Positions 1 through 6,760 of a DNA stretch of 64,000 bases are shown one piece after another (position 1 is the first letter of the stretch; each line of letters starts with the position of its first letter). The notes under the pieces are model-generated. The model searched no databases. It saw nothing but the letters and a program-made list of their open reading frames with translations, and was not told where the DNA came from. The stretch is from assembly GCF_021631985.1 (NCBI RefSeq), contig NZ_CP070225.1, forward strand, positions 4,092,001-4,156,000, in the 5' to 3' direction. The position numbers and the translations under genes were made by a program. Source of the DNA: Sandaracinus amylolyticus (lineage in GTDB: Bacteria > Myxococcota_A > Polyangia > Polyangiales > Sandaracinaceae).

Positions 1-156
1 GCGCAGCGCTCCGCGCTTTGCTCGCTCGCATTCGCGGGCCTCGCCGAGACTGGTCGGCGCTGCGGACGCGAAGCACGGACGACGCGAAGCGGCGGCCGGG
101 CGTGAGCGCAATGCTCGACACGCGACGAAGGAGCGGGTCGAGCAGCAACTGCGCGC

Positions 157-284
157 GGGCCCCCTCCCCGCGCCCCGGCTGGCAAGGCTTCGGCCGCGCG
201 CGGAGGTGAACGCAGCTCGGTGTGGTGGGGGGACGCGTGCTGACTCGCCCTTCGGGCATCGTGGAGCCGATTGATCGGGCTCGC
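157..284 (+). repeat. Intergenic repeat copy 1 (inverted partner at 4259-4433)
   Basis: Positions 242-284 match the reverse complement of 4259-4300 with one inserted base and two mismatches. Similarity continues leftward through blocks such as GGCTTCGGCCGC, GGTGTGGTG and GGACGCGTG to about 157. This copy lacks the perfect 16-bp hairpin that interrupts the other copy at 4305-4349. There is no coding capacity. It behaves like a short palindromic or MITE-like intergenic element, but its mobility is only inferred. Confidence 0.7.
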
Positions 285-358
285 GCTGCGCGCCTCGCCC
301 CGATGAGTCGCGACCGAACGCGATCGTGGTGACGGGATCGCCCGGCATGCCCGAGACG

Positions 359-535
359 GTCGCGCTCTCGCGCTCTCTCGCGCTCTCTCGCTCACTCGCT
401 CTCTCGCTCTCTCGCTCTCTCGCGCTCTCGCGCTCTCTCGCGCTCTCGCTCGCTCTCTCGCTCACTCGCGCTCTCTCGCTCACTCGCGCTCTCTCGCGCT
501 CTCGCTCGCGCGCTCTCTCTCGCTGTCTCTCACCC
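359..535 (+). repeat. CT-rich polypyrimidine tract
   Basis: This is a simple-sequence tract made of CTCGCGCTCT, CTCTCGCT and CACTCGC variants. Purine and pyrimidine are strongly skewed between strands, with almost no A on the plus strand. It lies directly upstream of the CCCTCG array and the lipoprotein gene. No protein-like reading frame is present, since the translations are only Leu/Ala/Ser/Arg repeats. Confidence 0.85.
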
Positions 536-540
536 GCACG

Positions 541-663
541 CGCCCCCGCCCTCGCCCTCGCCCTCGCCCTCGCCCTCGCCCTCGCCCTCGCACGCGCCCT
601 CGCCCTCGCCCTCGCCCCCGCCCTCGCCCCCGCCCCCGCCCTCTCCCCCGCCCCCCGCCCTCC
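541..663 (+). repeat. CCCTCG hexanucleotide microsatellite, G4-capable on minus strand
   Basis: About twenty hexamer units, mostly CCCTCG with some CCCCCG, run in tandem up to about 55 bases before the ATG at 717. The minus strand therefore carries many GGG runs separated by three-base loops, which satisfies the G3-N3 pattern for G-quadruplex formation. Because the unit is six bases, copy-number change would alter promoter spacing or the untranslated leader without affecting any reading frame. Confidence 0.85.
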
Positions 664-716
664 TGTGCGTCCGCTCTCGCCCTTCCGCGCGCGCAGTTCC
701 GCTACTCTCCCGCGCC

Positions 717-1763
717 ATGCATGGCCACCGCTCGCTTCCAGGCTCTCTGATGCTCGCGTCCGCTCTCGTGCTCTCGACCGCGTGCGGGGGCTCCGAGGCG
801 GCCGAGGACGCGGTCGACACGACGCCCATCGTCGGCGTGATGGAGCTGCCGATCTCGCATCGCGGCGACGCGACCGCGCCGAGCGATGCGCTGCGCGTCG
901 AGATCAGCCCGACCGAGCTGCGCCTCGAGAGCCGTCCCGTCTACACGCTCGAGCGCGGGCGCGTGCCCGCCGCCGAGGTGACCGCCGACGGGCTCACCCA
1001 GCTGCGCACCGCGCTCCAGGCCGCGCCCGCGCGCCCCCGCGTCGCGCTCACCGCCCACGGCATGGTGCCCTACGGGACGCTGGTGCGGACCATCCAGACG
1101 CTCACCGCCGCGGGCTATCGCGACATCCTCCTCGCGGTGCGTCCGGTCTCGGGCACCGGCGCCGCGCCCACCGCGCCGAGCTGGATGCCGATCTCGTCGC
1201 CCCAGATCGCGCCCTTCGGCCCCGAGCCCGTCGACCCCGCGACCTACGGCGGACCGGCGCGCGGATGGGGCGACTTCACGTCGCGCTGGGAGGAGTCGTA
1301 CGACGCGTGCCGCGCCGCCGGCGCCGGCCAGTACACCGACTGCGATCCCAAGGCCTCGGTGACGCCCGAGGACGGCCAGATGCAGGTCGTGCTCTGGGCC
1401 CGCGGGCGCGGCATGCAGGTGCGCTTCAACCGCGTCGGCGCGCCCCCGCCCGAGCCCAGCAAGGCACCGAGCGGCCCCGCGCTCATCGAGGGCGTCCGCG
1501 CCGCACCGACCGGCGAGGGCGAAGAGATCCCGCCCGACCCGTCGACGACCGGCGCCTTCGCGTTCCGCGCCGAGGTCGCGACCGCGGCCGACTCCGCGAT
1601 CTCCGGCGTCACCCGCCCGGTGTGCGGCGCCTCGCCGTGCCCCACCGTCGTCGAGGCCGACGAGGAGACGCCGGTGATGCGCGTCGTGTCGCTGCTCGGC
1701 GCGGCGTTCCCCAACGGCTCGAGCCCGCCGCACCTCGTGCTGCGACTGCCCGCCGCGCGCTGA
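717..1763 (+). CDS. Lipoprotein with ExbD/TolR-like periplasmic domain
   Basis: This 348-residue protein has a signal peptide ending in the lipobox LSTAC at about residues 19-23, so it should be a lipid-anchored envelope protein. Residues about 60-145 resemble the periplasmic domain of ExbD/TolR: a VEISPTELRLESRPV strand, then a segment ending in TAHGMVPYGTLVRTIQTL, which matches the family pattern of a strand followed by 'vpyg.lv..id.l..aG'. ExbD normally has an N-terminal membrane helix rather than a lipid anchor. The rest is Pro/Gly-rich with a possible disulfide pair in CGASPC near the C-terminus. There is no ExbB or TonB gene beside it. The ExbD assignment is from pattern similarity; the function is unknown. 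Confidence 0.6.
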   Translation: MHGHRSLPGSLMLASALVLSTACGGSEAAEDAVDTTPIVGVMELPISHRGDATAPSDALRVEISPTELRLESRPVYTLERGRVPAAEVTADGLTQLRTALQAAPARPRVALTAHGMVPYGTLVRTIQTLTAAGYRDILLAVRPVSGTGAAPTAPSWMPISSPQIAPFGPEPVDPATYGGPARGWGDFTSRWEESYDACRAAGAGQYTDCDPKASVTPEDGQMQVVLWARGRGMQVRFNRVGAPPPEPSKAPSGPALIEGVRAAPTGEGEEIPPDPSTTGAFAFRAEVATAADSAISGVTRPVCGASPCPTVVEADEETPVMRVVSLLGAAFPNGSSPPHLVLRLPAAR

Positions 1764-1764
1764 G

Positions 1765-2760
1765 CTACGGCGCGACGAGCCAGTTGCGGTGGCCCTCGCT
1801 CTCGGGCGGCAGGACCTCGATGCAGCCCACCACCGCGTCCCCACACCGGCGCGCCTCGGACAGCGCGCCGGCGACGCGCTCGAGCGGGCCGTACCGCCGC
1901 CGGTGCTCGCGGGCCAGCGCGTTGTACTCCGTGACGAGCGCGCCCAGGTCGTCGCCCGCCGCCCACCCGATCGGGCCGATGCCCTCTCCGTGATCACGCA
2001 CGGCGAGGAACGTCGGCCCGAGCGCGTGCACCCGTCCTCGCGGCACCAGCGGCGCCGCGCCGAGCGCGGGCACGAGCGTCTCGAGCGCGTCCTCGCGAGA
2101 TGCCGCGTCCAGCTGCCCAACATCGACGCCGAGCAGCTCCGCCACGTCGCTCACCCCGAGGCCGAGCTCGACGACGTCGCGCCCCGATGGCCCGTCGCGC
2201 AGACACGCCTCGAGCCCCACCCGCAAGAGCCCCGCGCACCCGCGCGACCAGTCGGGCGTCTCGTCCCAGGGCGGCGGAGGCGACCTCCATCCCTCGAGCT
2301 TGCGCGCGAGGAGCACCGCCTCGTTGCCGAGGAAGATCGCGGGCCCCCCGAGCTCACGCATCCGCGCGAGGCGCTCGACGCTCTCCTCGAGCGCGTGCTG
2401 GGTCGCGCGCGGGATCATGCCGACGCCGCCGAGCGCGCCGCGCAGCGTGCGCTCGACGTCCTCGCGCTCGAGGTCGTCGACGTAGTCGAGCTGCTCGAGC
2501 GCGTCGCGCAGGCCCCGCTCGATCACGCGCCACCCATCGCCCGCGACCTCGACACGATCCGCGACCTGCCGCGCGTGGTCCTGCACGCTCCACGTCGAGA
2601 GCAGGCGCCACAGCGACGACTGTGCCTCGCCGCTCGCGGCCGCCTCGGTCCCGCCGCGCGCGACGGCGCGCGCCATCGCGCCGTACCCCGTCACGAACGC
2701 GCGCACGCGCTCGGGGTCGGCGGCGACCAGCGTGTGCGCGAGGATCGCCGGCTCGCTCAT
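1765..2760 (-). CDS. Hypothetical protein (331 aa)
   Basis: I do not recognise this family. It is a soluble acidic/Arg-rich protein without signal peptide or membrane segment. Its start codon overlaps the stop of the upstream minus-strand gene in an ATGA (2757-2760), so the two are very probably translationally coupled. A longer open frame continues upstream to 3750, but it is in a different frame from the real upstream gene and has shadow composition. The C-terminal part (WAAGDDLGALVTEYN, then ending in NWLVAP) looks like a compact domain. A role together with its partner gene is the only context clue. Confidence 0.6.
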   Translation of the reverse strand: MSEPAILAHTLVAADPERVRAFVTGYGAMARAVARGGTEAAASGEAQSSLWRLLSTWSVQDHARQVADRVEVAGDGWRVIERGLRDALEQLDYVDDLEREDVERTLRGALGGVGMIPRATQHALEESVERLARMRELGGPAIFLGNEAVLLARKLEGWRSPPPPWDETPDWSRGCAGLLRVGLEACLRDGPSGRDVVELGLGVSDVAELLGVDVGQLDAASREDALETLVPALGAAPLVPRGRVHALGPTFLAVRDHGEGIGPIGWAAGDDLGALVTEYNALAREHRRRYGPLERVAGALSEARRCGDAVVGCIEVLPPESEGHRNWLVAP

Positions 2761-3713
2761 GACGCCGCGGGCTCCTCGTCCTCGCCCTCTTCGTCCTCGC
2801 TCGCGTCCCGCGCGCTGACGACGAAGCGCTCGAGGCCGCCCAGCGAGGGCAGCGAGATCGACGCGCCCTCGCTCTGGGCGTTGCGCAGCGCCCCGACGAT
2901 CGCGCGCAGGATCGCGAGGACCAGCCCGTCCTGACGATCGAGCGCGCGCTGATCGATGTGCTGCGGCGGCGTGAGCGCCGCGCCGGTGCCGGCGAGGCGC
3001 TCGGTCTCGTCGGCGAGCTCGCGCAGGCGAGCGACGAGCGCGTCGTCGTAGCCGTACGCATCGAGGACGAGCGTGTGCTGAGGGTCGGCGCGCAGCTCCT
3101 CGAGGATGCGCGCGACCGTGCGCGCGCTCGCGACGGCGGCCGAGGCGGTGGGGGCCTTCGCCGACGCGCGCTGGAGCTCGGCACGGTGCGGCGAGTCGAG
3201 CGCGACCACGTTGCGGGCGAGGTGGGTCGCGACGACGCGGCGCTCGCGCAGCGCCCTCCCCTTCGCGACCTTCAGCGCGTCGCGTCGCCCCGCGATCTCG
3301 CTCGCGACATCGCGCAGCTGCTGCTCGTACGCGAGGTCGATCCGGGCGAGCTCGCGTCCCTCGACCACCAGCAGCCTCAGCAGCTCGGGGGCGAGCCCGC
3401 GCGGCGGCGGGTCGAGCGTGCGCAGCGCGTGGAGCGCGGACGCGGCGACGTTCGGCGCGACGGCGAGGATCTCCTCGGTGCGGTAGGTCGCGCCGATGTC
3501 GACGAGCTTCTCGTTGCCGTAGGCGCGCGCGAGCGCCTCGCGCACCGCGGCGACGCGCGCCTCGGAGGTCGGCGGCAGGTCGCGCTCGATCTCGTCGAGC
3601 GACCACGCGCGGCTCGTGTCGAGCCCAACCGCGGCTCGTGTCGGGGCCTTCTTGGTCGCGCGCTTCTTCGCCGCGACCTTCGTTGTCTTCTTGGTCTTCT
3701 TCGTGGCAGCCAT
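2757..3713 (-). CDS. Hypothetical protein with Lys-rich N-terminal tail (318 aa)
   Basis: The first roughly 25 residues are a Lys/Ala/Thr-rich tail (KKTKKTTKVAAKKRATKK) resembling histone H1-like or nucleic-acid-binding extensions. The middle (about 60-200) is mostly predicted helix with many Arg and Glu residues, and the C-terminus is an acidic DEEGEDEEP tail. I do not recognise a named domain. It is coupled to the downstream 331-residue gene by a 4-base overlap. Upstream lies the 41-bp repeat array, so its promoter must lie in or near that array. DNA or RNA binding through the basic tail is an inference only. Confidence 0.6.
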   Translation of the reverse strand: MAATKKTKKTTKVAAKKRATKKAPTRAAVGLDTSRAWSLDEIERDLPPTSEARVAAVREALARAYGNEKLVDIGATYRTEEILAVAPNVAASALHALRTLDPPPRGLAPELLRLLVVEGRELARIDLAYEQQLRDVASEIAGRRDALKVAKGRALRERRVVATHLARNVVALDSPHRAELQRASAKAPTASAAVASARTVARILEELRADPQHTLVLDAYGYDDALVARLRELADETERLAGTGAALTPPQHIDQRALDRQDGLVLAILRAIVGALRNAQSEGASISLPSLGGLERFVVSARDASEDEEGEDEEPAAS

Positions 3714-3784
3714 GCGCGCGACGGTAGAGGACGAGCCCGCGGCCGCGCAAACGCCCGCCGGGGAAGGGACGGTGTCGAGCGCGG

Positions 3785-4240
3785 GATCGTCGGTGTCCGC
3801 GCCGGGGATCGCCGGCGTCCGCGCCGGGATCGCCGGTGTCCGCGCCTCGCGCAGCGTCTCCGCGCCAGGTTCATCGCTCTCCGCGGCTCGCGCAGCGTCT
3901 CCGCGCCACGATCATCGCTCTCCGCGCCTCGTGCAGCGTCTCCGCGCCAGGTTCATCGCTCTCCGCGCCTCGCGCGGCGTCTCCGCGCCAGGTTCATCGC
4001 TCTCCGCGCCTCGCGCGGCGTCTCCGCGCCAGGTTCATCGCTCTCCGCGCCTCGTGCAGCGTCTCCGCGCCACGATCATCGCTCTCCGCGCCTCGCGCAG
4101 CGTCTCCGCGCCACGATCATCGCTCTCCGCGCCTCGTGGGGCGTCTCCGCGCCAGGTTCGCCGCTCTCCGCGCCTCGTGCGGCGTCTCCGCGCCACGATC
4201 ATCGCTCTCCGCGCCTCGTGCAGCGTCTCCGCGCCGCGAT
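3785..4240 (+). repeat. 41-bp direct-repeat array (dimer of a 20/21-bp monomer)
   Basis: Units begin at about 3851, 3892, 3933, 3974, 4015, 4056, 4097, 4138, 4179 and 4220 (the last partial), each starting GCAGCGTCTCCGCGCC or GCGGCGTCTCCGCGCC. Two main unit types alternate irregularly: one continues AGGTTCATCGCTCTCC, the other ACGATCATCGCTCTCC. Each unit holds two copies of the core TCTCCGCGCC 20-21 bases apart, and the flanking 3785-3850 segment carries the same core as single 21-bp monomers (GTGTCCGCGCC). The array therefore looks like a higher-order repeat that grew from a 21-bp monomer. There are no unique spacers, so it is not CRISPR. Confidence 0.9.
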
Positions 4241-4258
4241 CGAGGCGATGCCCGAAGG

Positions 4259-4433
4259 GCGAGCCCGGCCAATCGGCTCACGATGCCCGAAGGGCGAGTC
4301 GGTCCGCGTGACGACGCGAGCGCGCGAAGCGCTCTCGCGTCGTCACGCGTCCGCCCTCTTCACCACACCGCGCGCCGTTCCTCGTTCGCGTGCGGCCGAA
4401 GCCTCACCAGCAGGGCGCGTGGCAGGGGGCCCG
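4259..4433 (-). repeat. Intergenic repeat copy 2 (inverted relative to 157-284)
   Basis: Reading the minus strand, this segment aligns with 157-284 over its whole length, apart from a roughly 46-base insertion that forms the hairpin at 4305-4349. The shared ends are GACTCGCCCTTCGGGCATCG and a GGGCCCCCT block. The two copies bracket the ExbD-like lipoprotein and the two unknown genes. Confidence 0.7.
4305..4349. repeat. Perfect 16-bp stem hairpin inside repeat copy 2
   Basis: CGCGTGACGACGCGAG (4305-4320) and CTCGCGTCGTCACGCG (4334-4349) are exact reverse complements separated by 13 bases. Three further pairs can form inside the loop if a CT bulge is allowed. There is no T-run on either side, so it is not a canonical intrinsic terminator, although it could still act as a 3' end-stabilising structure or recombination site. 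Confidence 0.8.
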
Positions 4434-4587
4434 AGCGCTTCCGCAGCGACCCACCCGACGGCAGCCACCTACCCGCCCGGTTCTCGGCATCGCATCCGCG
4501 ATGCCGAGAACGATCCCGCCTCCCGACGCCCCAGCGCTCACCGCAAGCCGGTCGCGAGGCTCAGCGAGGGCCCCCTGCCACGCGCCC
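4413..4587. repeat. Nested inverted repeats: 20-bp ends around a 14-bp hairpin
   Basis: 4413-4432 and 4568-4587 are perfect 20-bp inverted repeats (GGGCCCCCTGCCACGCGCCC). Almost exactly midway, GTTCTCGGCATCGC (4480-4493) and GCGATGCCGAGAAC (4498-4511) form a perfect 14-bp stem with an ATCC tetraloop. The structure ends 10 bases after the stop of the sigma factor gene, so the read-through RNA of that gene would fold it. A terminator role or a MITE-like origin are both possible; neither is proven. Confidence 0.75.
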
Positions 4588-4597
4588 CCGCCGAGAC

Positions 4598-5479
4598 CTA
4601 TCCCCGCGCGGAGATCCCCGAGAGCTTCGAGGGGTTCACCACCAGATCGATCTCCACGACCCGATCCCCGTCGACCGTCAGCGCGAGCACCCCGAGCAAC
4701 CCACCCGCGTTGCTCCACCCGATCCCGGTGCGCCCGTTGATCTCCATCAGCTCGAACTTCACGTCGGCCGACGCCTTCCGCGAGAGCCCCATCACGAAGC
4801 GCGCGACCCGATCGTCGCCGTGCACCGCGCGGCGCGCCGCCTTCGCGCGACCGCCGCCGTCGGAGCGCGCGACCACGTCCTTCGCGAGCAGCGACTGCAG
4901 CCCTCCGAGGTCGCCCTGCCCGATCGCCATCGCGAAGCGCATCACGAGCTCGCGATGTCGATCGGGATCCGCGGGGAAGCGCGGCCGCCCTTCCTTCACG
5001 TGCGCCCTCGCGCGCGACATCAGCTGCCGCACCGCGACCTCGTCGCGCTCGAGGATCGCCGCGACCTCGGCGTGCGAGTAGTCGAACACCTCGTGCAGCA
5101 GGAACACCGCGCGCTCGAGCGGAGAGAGCCGCTCGAGCAAGAGCAGGAACGCGAGCGAGAGCGACTCGGCGTCCTCGGGATCGCGCGGCTGCACCACCGC
5201 GCCGGGGAGGTCGGTGCGCACCGGCTCGGGCAGCCAGTCACCGGTGTACTGCTCGCGCCGCACGCGCGCCGAGCGCAGCTGATCGAGGCAGATGCGCGTG
5301 ACCACCGTCGCGAGCCAAGCGCGCGGCGAGGCCACGTCGTCGGTGGGTGCGCTCTGGGCGCGCACGAACGCTTCCTGCACCGCGTCCTCGGCCTCGGCGA
5401 CGCTGCCGAGCATGCGGTACGCGAGCCCGATCAGGAACGAGCGGTGCTCGCTGTAGAGCGCGGCAGGATCGTTCTTCAT
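4598..5479 (-). CDS. ECF41-type sigma factor (SigJ-like) with SnoaL-like C-terminal domain
   Basis: An alternative RNA polymerase sigma factor of 293 residues. Region 2 (about residues 8-75, with LAYRMLGSVAEAEDAVQE) and region 4 (about 115-170, with the HAEVAAILE helix-turn-helix) are followed by a roughly 120-residue SnoaL-like extension. Three signatures described for group ECF41 are visible: WLPEP in the linker, DGGGR in the extension and NPSKL near the C-terminus. In that group the fused domain controls activity in place of an anti-sigma factor. The ATG at 5479 was chosen because it overlaps the stop of the upstream oxidoreductase (ATGA). An upstream in-frame start would add 26 Pro/Arg-rich residues. 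Translation is coupled to the oxidoreductase, the usual ECF41 partner type. Confidence 0.9.
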   Translation of the reverse strand: MKNDPAALYSEHRSFLIGLAYRMLGSVAEAEDAVQEAFVRAQSAPTDDVASPRAWLATVVTRICLDQLRSARVRREQYTGDWLPEPVRTDLPGAVVQPRDPEDAESLSLAFLLLLERLSPLERAVFLLHEVFDYSHAEVAAILERDEVAVRQLMSRARAHVKEGRPRFPADPDRHRELVMRFAMAIGQGDLGGLQSLLAKDVVARSDGGGRAKAARRAVHGDDRVARFVMGLSRKASADVKFELMEINGRTGIGWSNAGGLLGVLALTVDGDRVVEIDLVVNPSKLSGISARG

Positions 5480-6672
5480 GCGGCCTCGCGGGGCGACGGG
5501 AGCTCGCGCGACGGGAGCGCGTGGAGGCGGACCCGCAGGAAGCGGTAGTCCCACCATCCGTCGCGCTCGAGCTCGACGCTGCGCACCGTGTAGCGGCAGA
5601 TCATCTCCTTCACCATCGCACCGAGGCGGCCCGACAGGAAGGTCGCGCGCGGCGTGCCCTGCGGCGTCATGAGCTGCACGAGCCCGTCGCGGCGGCCGAG
5701 GCTGATGCAGTAGGCCGTGTCGGACCAGTCGATCGCGCGCTCGGGCTCGTCGCGCAGCGAGCGCACCGCGTTCTCGGCGGCGTGCACGCCCATCGGCATC
5801 GCGCTCTTGCAGCCGAAGGGGAGCTCGGAGCCGAGCACGCCGCTCGGCGCGGCGCAGTCGCCCGCGACGTAGACGTCGGACACGCCCTCGAGGCGCAGCA
5901 TCGCGTCGACGCGGGCACGGCCGCGGGCGTCGACCGGGAAGCCCCAGGTGCGCAGCGACTCGGGGATCGCGAAGCCGACCGCGCCGACGCAGACGTCGAA
6001 GGGCACGCGCTCGCCGGCGATCACGACGGCGTCGGGATCGACGCGCTCGACGCGGGCGTGCTCGCGCAGCGTGATGCCGAGGCGCGCGAAGGTGCGGCGC
6101 AGGTGATCGACGGCGCGCGGCGCGAGGCCGGGGCCGATCGCGCCCGACGTCACCAGCGTCACGCGCAGGCCGCGGTGGCGCTCGGCGAGCTCGGTGGCGC
6201 CCTCGATGCCGGTGAGCCCGCCGCCGATCACGACCAGATGGCCTTCGCGGCGCGCGGCCTCGCGCACGGCGATCTCGAGCTCGGCGAAGCCGTCGGGCTC
6301 GAGCGTGTGCGCGTGCTCGCGCGCGCCGGGGATCGCGCTCGCGTCGACGCGGCTGCCGATCGCGACGATCAGGCGATCGAAGCGCATGCGCTCGCCGCCC
6401 GAGAGCGTGATCTCGTGCCCGACGCGATCGACCGACTCCACGCGGGCGCGGACGATGCGCACCGAGGTGCCGCGCAGCAGCTTCGCGAGGGGGCGCGCGG
6501 GATCGACGATGCCGGCCGCCGCCTCGTGGAGGCGCACGCGCTCGATCATCGCGTCGCGATCCGAGACGAGCACGACCTCGCCGCGATGGCGCAGGCGGCG
6601 CGCTGCGCGCAGCGCGGCCATCACTCCGGCGTACCCACCGCCGACCACGATCACCCGGGGCTTGGTCTCCAT
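5476..6672 (-). CDS. NAD(P)/FAD-dependent oxidoreductase (NDH-2-like), ECF41 partner
   Basis: A two-dinucleotide-binding-domain flavoprotein of 398 residues. The FAD-binding GGGYAG lies at the N-terminus, the NAD(P)-binding GGGLTG at about 150-155, and the second FAD motif VYVAGDC at about 265. The family includes type II NADH dehydrogenases and related quinone or carotenoid-type oxidoreductases; the exact substrate is unknown. The C-terminal part (MVKEMICRYTVRSVELERDGWWDYRF) matches the usual end of this NDH-2-like subgroup. The ATG at 6672 has an AAGGAG ribosome site about 9 bases upstream. It is the first gene of a two-gene operon with the sigma factor and lies about 25 bases downstream of the probable transcription start of an ECF41 promoter. 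Confidence 0.88.
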   Translation of the reverse strand: METKPRVIVVGGGYAGVMAALRAARRLRHRGEVVLVSDRDAMIERVRLHEAAAGIVDPARPLAKLLRGTSVRIVRARVESVDRVGHEITLSGGERMRFDRLIVAIGSRVDASAIPGAREHAHTLEPDGFAELEIAVREAARREGHLVVIGGGLTGIEGATELAERHRGLRVTLVTSGAIGPGLAPRAVDHLRRTFARLGITLREHARVERVDPDAVVIAGERVPFDVCVGAVGFAIPESLRTWGFPVDARGRARVDAMLRLEGVSDVYVAGDCAAPSGVLGSELPFGCKSAMPMGVHAAENAVRSLRDEPERAIDWSDTAYCISLGRRDGLVQLMTPQGTPRATFLSGRLGAMVKEMICRYTVRSVELERDGWWDYRFLRVRLHALPSRELPSPREAA

Positions 6673-6703
6673 CTTCGCCTTCTCCTTCGTCGTTCGCCCC
6701 GAG

Positions 6704-6730
6704 GACGAGGCAGCGCGGCGGGACGTGACA
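6704..6730 (-). promoter_or_regulatory. Probable ECF41 autoregulated promoter
   Basis: On the minus strand, TGTCACG (6730-6724) is followed after exactly 16 bases by CGTC (6707-6704). Published ECF41 target promoters have a TGTCACA-like -35 and CGTC -10. It sits about 30 bases ahead of the oxidoreductase ATG in the expected orientation, so the sigma factor probably drives its own operon. Confidence 0.75.
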
Positions 6731-6760
6731 TCGCGGGAAAGGACTGAGACGATCACCTCC

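Larger units (their letters stand above)
1..716. other. Gene-free repeat-rich leader region
   Basis: No convincing gene is visible here; a short open frame at 18-209 has an Arg/Ser-rich composition typical of a chance frame. Positions 157-284 hold one copy of an intergenic repeat whose inverted partner lies at 4259-4433. From about 359 to 535 the plus strand is an almost pure CT/CG alternation, followed by a CCCTCG hexamer array that runs to within about 55 bases of the lipoprotein start codon at 717. Any promoter for that gene must lie in or before these repeats. Confidence 0.7.
3714..4597. other. 884-bp gene-free repeat region
   Basis: The region lies between the start of the Lys-rich protein gene and the end of the sigma factor gene, both on the minus strand. 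It contains a 20/21-bp-based tandem array, an inverted copy of the 157-284 element, a perfect 16-bp hairpin, a perfect 14-bp hairpin and a perfect 20-bp inverted repeat. Open frames cross it in all plus-strand frames because the 41-bp period is not a multiple of three and the unit contains no stop codon. None looks like a real protein. Confidence 0.8.

Noticed and set aside
18-209. 63-codon open frame at the window start
   Set aside because: It has Arg/Ser-rich random composition, no ribosome site or domain, and overlaps the intergenic repeat copy 1.
326-1993. 555-codon plus-strand open frame beginning in the CT repeats
   Set aside because: Its first part is pure Leu/Ala/Ser/Arg repeat translation and the rest is an Arg/Ala-rich shadow of the lipoprotein gene in another frame.
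3785-4240. CRISPR array
   Set aside because: Repeats are directly adjacent with no unique spacers of regular length, and no cas genes are present.
2958-5548. Long plus-strand frames (707 and 570 codons) across the 41-bp array
   Set aside because: The repeat unit is stop-free and not a multiple of three, so all frames stay open. The remainder is antisense to the Lys-rich protein and sigma factor genes, which have clear family features or coupling.
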